A DNA stretch of 60,430 bases from Deltaproteobacteria bacterium. GTDB lineage: Bacteria; Desulfobacterota; Desulfuromonadia; Geobacterales; Pseudopelobacteraceae. A model generated the notes under the pieces. The model had not been told where the DNA came from. It worked only from the letters and a program-made list of their open reading frames with translations, and made no database searches. A program made the translations under genes and the position numbers. The stretch covers positions 1 to 60,430 of the forward strand of contig JAJXYO010000001.1 of the NCBI GenBank assembly GCA_021780495.1, read 5' to 3'. Positions 56,766 through 60,430 of this stretch are shown in pieces. Position 1 is the stretch's first letter. Each line of letters opens with the position of its first letter.

Positions 56766-57370
56766 GGCTGGCTGAATATGGCTGACAGGCTTTCTCCCGC
56801 GCCGCAGCGAAACACTATGGCAACAAGCCCGAAACCGGCTGTAATCAGGACGACAAACAGGATGAATGTGATCGCCATGCCGGTCAAGCCTCTAGCTAGC
56901 GTGAATCGCTGGGCGGCGATGACATTGGAGCAGTAGTTCCTAATGCCGCAGCAGAAGAGGATGAACAAGGGGAGAGATAGAATCAACTGAACGACGGTTG
57001 ATGTCCTGTCGAGCAAGGAAAAGAGCAGTGCTACAAGCAGTAAAGCCAGCCCAGCAGGCAGGAACGACCACGCAAAGAGCCGATACAGTTCGTCGAGGGT
57101 AGCTCTGCCCCCCAGCCTTCTGCCTATGGTCATCTCCACTCGGGGGTAGAGCGACGAAACGATAAAGCCGAGCAAGGGGCCGAAGAGAAGGGTTACCGTT
57201 ACGACAAAACCAGCCGTAATCATCGACAGCATCGAGGGAGCAAGGACGGTGAAAAACAGCATACCGTAGACGGCATTGATGCCGACCGCAGTCATGGCAG
57301 ATCGCTCCGCAGCATGTTCACGTACTGCGGCGGTTTGATATAGCATCTTTACATACGCTTCCGGTTTCAT
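56762..57370 (-). CDS. Yip1-like multi-pass membrane protein (cassette 3)
   Basis: The 202-residue protein has about five hydrophobic segments and the loop GRRLGGRATLDELYRLFAWS, which is typical of the Yip1 domain (membrane protein family of unknown bacterial role). CAAGGGAATTG precedes the ATG at 57370. It starts 20 bp after an attC-like GTTGAAC box, in the first position of its cassette. Confidence 0.7.
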   Translation of the reverse strand: MKPEAYVKMLYQTAAVREHAAERSAMTAVGINAVYGMLFFTVLAPSMLSMITAGFVVTVTLLFGPLLGFIVSSLYPRVEMTIGRRLGGRATLDELYRLFAWSFLPAGLALLLVALLFSLLDRTSTVVQLILSLPLFILFCCGIRNYCSNVIAAQRFTLARGLTGMAITFILFVVLITAGFGLVAIVFRCGAGESLSAIFSQP

Positions 57371-57389
57371 TTCATCAATTCCCTTGTTG

Positions 57390-57454
57390 GTTCAACGGTA
57401 GCGTGGCGCACCGGCCGAGCGAAGCGAAGACCGTGTGCCGCCGCCTTGCTAGGC
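57390..57454 (-). other. attC site after the reductase cassette
   Basis: The minus strand runs GCCTAGC ... GTTGAAC over 65 bp, with GGCACACGG / CCGG-TGCGCC pairing and an unpaired base in the arm. The TAG of the upstream gene lies inside the left box, a common feature of cassettes. Confidence 0.7.
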
Positions 57455-58111
57455 GTCATTGTGCTCTTGGCGCCGGATTACAACATGGGTGGCTTTCTCT
57501 GACGCAACGAACTGAATGCATTCGTATCCCAGCGCGCGCACGTCAATCCCCTCGAACAGTCGCTCTCCGTCGCCCAGCAGGACCGGCGAGATAGCGATGT
57601 GCATCTCATCGATGAGGCCAGTACGAAGATATTGCTGGATAGTGTTGGGTCCGCCGCCAATGCGCACGTCCATTCCGCTGGCTGCGTCTCGCGCCCGCTC
57701 AAGCGCCTCGAAAATACCGCCCGTGACGAAGTAGAATGTCGTTCCACCTTCCATCTGGATGGGCGGACGCGCGTGATGAGTCAAGATGAAAGTTGGAACG
57801 TGATAGGGTGGGTTGTCCCCCCACCAGCCTTTCCAGTTCATGTCGGGCCAGGAACCGCGAATCGGTCCGAACATGTTTCTTCCGAGAATCCAGGCGCCAA
57901 TATTCTTGAAGCCCCGCGCAGCGAAGTCGTCATCGATTCCTGTTGTGCCACAGTCGGTGCCAAATAGGGTCCGTTGGAACGTGCGTGTCGGGACTAACCA
58001 CTGGTGCAAATCTGTTCCGCCCACTCCAAGTGGATTCCTGATGTCCTGATTCGGACCAGCTCCGTATCCATCAAGCGAGATGGTAAAGCCCTCAACTCGG
58101 ATGCGTGTCAT
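57449..58111 (-). CDS. RibD C-terminal/DHFR-like reductase (cassette 2)
   Basis: The 220-residue protein resembles the RibD_C/DHFR-like family (MTRIRVEGFTISLDGYGAG, GAWILGRNMFGPIRG, VRIGGGPNTIQQYLRTGLID, ISPVLLGDGERLFEGIDV). Members reduce small molecules with NADPH; most are uncharacterised, and it is not the DfrA trimethoprim-resistance type. ATG 58111 follows an AAGGAGGG site; a longer open frame would run back through attC. The stop codon overlaps the next attC. Confidence 0.85.
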   Translation of the reverse strand: MTRIRVEGFTISLDGYGAGPNQDIRNPLGVGGTDLHQWLVPTRTFQRTLFGTDCGTTGIDDDFAARGFKNIGAWILGRNMFGPIRGSWPDMNWKGWWGDNPPYHVPTFILTHHARPPIQMEGGTTFYFVTGGIFEALERARDAASGMDVRIGGGPNTIQQYLRTGLIDEMHIAISPVLLGDGERLFEGIDVRALGYECIQFVASEKATHVVIRRQEHNDA

Positions 58112-58135
58112 TTTAATGCCCTCCTTTCGATTAAC

Positions 58136-58188
58136 ACCTAACGTTTCAAGGGGTCTGCGGGTTTCACCGCAGCACCCCATTGTTAGGC
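58136..58188 (-). other. attC site after cassette 1 (best match)
   Basis: The minus strand runs GCCTAAC ... GTTAGGT (53 bp), matching RYYYAAC and GTTRRRY. Between them GGGGTG-CTGCGG and CCGCAG-ACCCC pair around TGAAAC, with two unpaired bases. It follows the stop of the preceding gene by 8 bp. Confidence 0.88.
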
Positions 58189-58196
58189 ATTTTTTC

Positions 58197-58919
58197 CTAT
58201 GACTCTGCTATACCGTCAGATGGCACCAAATCCTCGGGTCTGACGCCGCTCGCCCATCTCACCGACTCAACCGCAAAAATGCCACAGTTTGTTATTTTAT
58301 TTGAAACGATCACATCCTTAACCCTTTCGGTAACAAGAATAAACGTCGGATAACCCTTTAGATAAAAAAAGTCAGAACCGTCCCAATTATTCTCCTCGAC
58401 AATTAATCCATTGCGAAAAGACGAGTGCCTTTCAAACCCACATTCAGGACATTTTTCGTATACCTTTATCCCCGACGCAGGATGCGCCTCTCCACCAGAG
58501 CCAATAACAACTAACTCCCACAATCGGGGCAATTCAACAGGTTCTTTCGGCATTCTTTTTACTTTGCCAATTATCACTTCTTCAAACTTAACACCGGTAA
58601 ACCTTTCCCGAACAAATATATCTTTCACCCGGTCAGTAACAATACAATCTCCGCACCACATGATATCGCCAATTTTGAGAGATGCCAGAGTTATGGCGAG
58701 AGGTGATGAACGCTTGTAATCAGTATGATCCGGATTAAGAGAACAATTTCTGCTGAAACGATGGTATGTCATCCCATTGGCCCATCCTGGGTCGTGGTAC
58801 TTTATTCCCCATTTAGGGTCTCCGTAAAGCAGATCTCCTCTAATTGGGTCTGGCCAGCCAAAGTAATAAAATGGTTTATTCATAAGAGGCCAAATCCTTG
58901 TGTCATCATGTTTAATCAA
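58197..58919 (-). CDS. Two-CxxC hypothetical protein (cassette 1)
   Basis: The 240-residue protein starts at TTG 58919 (MIKHDDTRIWPLMNKPFYYF). It has a cysteine pair CGDC in the middle and CPECG in the second half, with repeated TERVKDVIV / TDRVKDIFV segments. The layout resembles double-CxxCG or Imm11-type proteins, some of which are immunity proteins, but the match is loose. It is A+T-rich and sits in the first cassette position, next to attI, where expression is normally highest. Confidence 0.7.
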   Translation of the reverse strand: MIKHDDTRIWPLMNKPFYYFGWPDPIRGDLLYGDPKWGIKYHDPGWANGMTYHRFSRNCSLNPDHTDYKRSSPLAITLASLKIGDIMWCGDCIVTDRVKDIFVRERFTGVKFEEVIIGKVKRMPKEPVELPRLWELVVIGSGGEAHPASGIKVYEKCPECGFERHSSFRNGLIVEENNWDGSDFFYLKGYPTFILVTERVKDVIVSNKITNCGIFAVESVRWASGVRPEDLVPSDGIAES

Positions 58920-58922
58920 TTT

Positions 58923-58929
58923 GCCTAAC
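58923..58929 (-). other. attI/cassette-1 boundary
   Basis: GTTAGGC on the minus strand (GTTRRRY) is the recombination box joining the integron platform to the first cassette. The A+T-rich 150 bp to the right, up to intI, is the expected place of attI and the cassette promoter; the promoter itself was not clear. Confidence 0.55.
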
Positions 58930-59007
58930 GGGATATACCGCAGCTCTTTTAATTTTTATATTTATTGTATTACTGACAAATTTTAACAAAAATAACGGCA
59001 AATCGAC

Positions 59008-59035
59008 TTGTTTTAGCCCAATTTTGCAATATAAT
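59008..59035 (+). promoter_or_regulatory. Probable intI promoter
   Basis: TTGTTT (59008) and a perfect TATAAT (59030) are separated by 16 bp, about 50 bp before ATG 59086. A second TATAAT lies at 59067. Confidence 0.5.
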
Positions 59036-59085
59036 CCCCCAATACAGGGTGGATATATTGTTGCGGTATAATTCCGGGAGTTTTT

Positions 59086-59812
59086 ATGTTCGAACGTTTT
59101 GAACAGTTTTCGGTCAGTAACGGTACCATCACTTCAAAGCAAATTCCCTATTATGTAAAGTGGGTTAAGGACTGTTACACCAAAAGTGACTGCCTTCCAG
59201 AAAAAATCCTCTCTTCTGATCAGAAAAAAACAGTATCTGGATGGCCTGGAGAATACTCGTGAGGATTGGCGGGTCAAACAGGCCGAACAGGCTCTGCGGT
59301 TGTATACTTTCTTTATCTCGCGACACTGTCAACGCCTTGTAGCAACGACAGATGAAGGTAAGCTGTGGGTACAGATATTAGAAAAGATGATCAAAGTCAT
59401 GCGGCTGAAGCATTTGTCATTGAACACCGAGAAAACTTATACAACATGGAGTGGGCAATTTCAACAATTCGTTAATGGGAAGTTTCCTAATGATCTAACC
59501 ACGGATGACATCAGAACTTTCCTTTCTTACCTGGCTGTTGAACGAAGAATTTCGGCATCAACCCAGAATCAGGCACTGAATGCTGTAATTTTTCTGTTTC
59601 GCCATGGCTTGGAAAAAGAGGTTGCTAACCTGGACGCCGTACGGGCCAAAAAGAAACGCAGACTGCCCGCTGTTTTCTCAGTGGAAGAAGTCAATCGGGT
59701 TTTTGATTTACTGAGCGGAACGATGCGCCTGATGGCAATGCTGACATATGGCTGTGGATTGCCGACACGTAGCGCATATATGACAACTCACAATCGGAAG
59801 CACCCCGCTTGA
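59086..59812 (+). pseudogene. intI: Broken integron integrase intI
   Basis: The start (ATG 59086, GGGAG before it) gives an IntI-like N-terminus (MFERFEQFSVSNGTITSKQI). At a run of seven A (59224-59230) the frame breaks; with six A it would continue into QYLDGLENTREDWRVKQAEQ. The integron-specific stretch LAVERRISASTQNQALNA and the RAKKKRRLPAVFSVEEV region are intact. The protein then ends at LTYGCGLPTRSAY, where Arg I (GLR) should be. All four catalytic residues are lost, so it cannot recombine. Confidence 0.85.
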
Positions 59813-59887
59813 TATCTTCGGGTGAATACGATATTGTTGAAGAAGTGGCAGATGTAATTTTGTGGGAAACGCTAATGAGGGAATATC

Positions 59888-60067
59888 ATGGCTGAGGCAT
59901 TGAAAAAAGATATCGGTAAAATTATTGCCGAAGGTACGCAGATTGATGAAGCAGTAAAAGAAGCCGTCAAAGAGGCGGTTTTGCGGCATAAAAATGCGGG
60001 AAATTCTATAGTCACCATGAAGGACGGTCACATTGTCTGGTTAAAACCGGAAGAGATTACGGTCTGA
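59888..60067 (+). CDS. Small conserved-looking protein, island right end
   Basis: The 59-residue protein (MAEALKKDIGKIIAEGTQID, ending MKDGHIVWLKPEEITV) has a helical start and a short strand-rich end, a size and shape seen in antitoxins, though no toxin partner is present. GAGGGAATATC precedes the ATG. Just upstream a fragment in another frame (EYDIVEEVADVILWETLM) overlaps its start, and may be what is left of a partner gene destroyed along with intI. Confidence 0.55.
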   Translation: MAEALKKDIGKIIAEGTQIDEAVKEAVKEAVLRHKNAGNSIVTMKDGHIVWLKPEEITV

Positions 60068-60218
60068 TTCTTTCGCAAAACTTTCGCAGGTAAGGCTGGA
60101 TTCAAACTGAATTTAATGTATTTATTTGGACGGATACCACAAAGAAGTCAGTTTTAACTATTCAATATTGTTATCTTTATTTGCCATATATTAAAAAAGC
60201 AATTAACATTGAGCCTCA

Positions 60219-60241
60219 TTCGAATCCCGTTTCCCGCTCCA
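60219..60241. repeat. attR (23 bp tRNA tail repeat)
   Basis: Identical to the last 23 bp of tRNA-Gly at 50129-50151. Upstream of it no tRNA structure is present, so this is the displaced copy. Confidence 0.92.
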
Positions 60242-60250
60242 GATAAATGC

Positions 60251-60284
60251 AAGGGGTCAGCTGACAAGCTGACCCCTTTTTTTT
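60251..60284 (+). terminator. Original terminator of tRNA-Gly, displaced by the island
   Basis: AAGGGGTCAGCT / AGCTGACCCCTT with a GACA loop, then TTTTTT. It lies 10 bp after attR, where the tRNA terminator would have been before integration. Confidence 0.85.
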
Positions 60285-60343
60285 GCCGTGTGACTTTTCC
60301 AACGTAACCGTCAATTGTAGACCATATTGAATGTGTTATGGAT

Positions 60344-60430
60344 TTATGCTGGTGAGTTTTGCTTTGCGGCGAGCCAGTTGTCGGGCAGGAGTTGTCCGAT
60401 CTGCTTGGCGGGATGTGACATTATGCGGCG
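60344..60430 (-). CDS. Partial gene at window end, possible transposase C-terminus
   Basis: The minus strand reads MSHPAKQIGQLLPDNWLAAK then QNSPA and stop. The HP..xIxxLLPxxW pattern resembles IS66-family transposase C-termini. Only 28 residues are inside the window. Confidence 0.35.
   Translation of the reverse strand, partial: RRIMSHPAKQIGQLLPDNWLAAKQNSPA

Noticed and set aside
57449..58111. Trimethoprim-resistance dihydrofolate reductase (DfrA) in the integron
   Set aside because: The motifs are those of the RibD_C/DHFR-like family, not of DfrA or FolA, so no resistance claim is made.

Overview
The window looks like a chromosome segment from a member of the Geobacteraceae and relatives (Geobacter, Trichlorobacter or Pelobacter propionicus type). 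The evidence is a three-haem periplasmic cytochrome c7 of the PpcA family, a ResB/CcsA cytochrome c maturation pair, a selenocysteine-containing SelD, many TTG starts, dense G+C-rich housekeeping operons, and several families of intergenic palindromes. The species is an inference.

Left part (1-13.8 kb): sucCD, a DUF4019 secreted protein, dnaE, a MITE-like inverted repeat, accA, rluB, asnS and a SWIM/SNF2 helicase. A small accessory insert follows (13.8-17.0 kb), with a PIN-domain toxin-antitoxin pair and an overlapping ABC-type ATPase plus TOPRIM-like gene pair that resembles an anti-phage module. Then comes an envelope and translation operon: pgpH, ybeY, dgkA-PAP2, corC, lnt, prfB (with the autoregulatory frameshift), a SPOR-NlpC/P60 hydrolase and DUF1015.

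Middle part (26.8-50 kb): ylqF, a lipoprotein, an unusual Sir2 protein, then an accessory patch (29.3-32 kb). The patch holds hicBA, a truncated gene behind a lone integron-type attC site, and an IS91-family transposase cut off at its 5' end. Short pieces of the sir2 3' end recur on either side of the truncated gene and IS91. Next are thiC and a thiE-thiD fusion behind a TPP riboswitch, alr, selD with UGA at codon 13, an EAL-HDOD regulator, a RACo-like ASKHA ATPase, purH-purD-purE, ppcA, ccs genes and three glycosyltransferases.

Right part (50.1-60.24 kb): a genomic island inserted in the 3' end of tRNA-Gly(GCC). The 23 bp tRNA tail is repeated at 60219-60241, so the island ends are visible. 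It carries a tyrosine integrase next to attL, an AlpA-like excisionase, a second integrase-like protein, and a stretch of consecutive hairpins that may be a structured RNA. Its right half is a decayed integron. An intI gene, frameshifted and cut before its catalytic residues, faces away from five or more gene cassettes on the minus strand, separated by attC-like hairpins. The cassettes encode a two-CxxC protein, a RibD/DHFR-like reductase, a Yip1-like membrane protein with a small partner, another membrane protein, and a J-domain/zinc-ribbon/NTF2-like membrane protein. The integron riding on the island, with the hairpin-rich segment beside the integrase genes, is the most notable content.

Stretches over 300 bases without a confident gene are 51823-52240 (a terminator only), 53096-54395 (hairpins, no convincing gene) and 35032-35368 (riboswitch and terminator).
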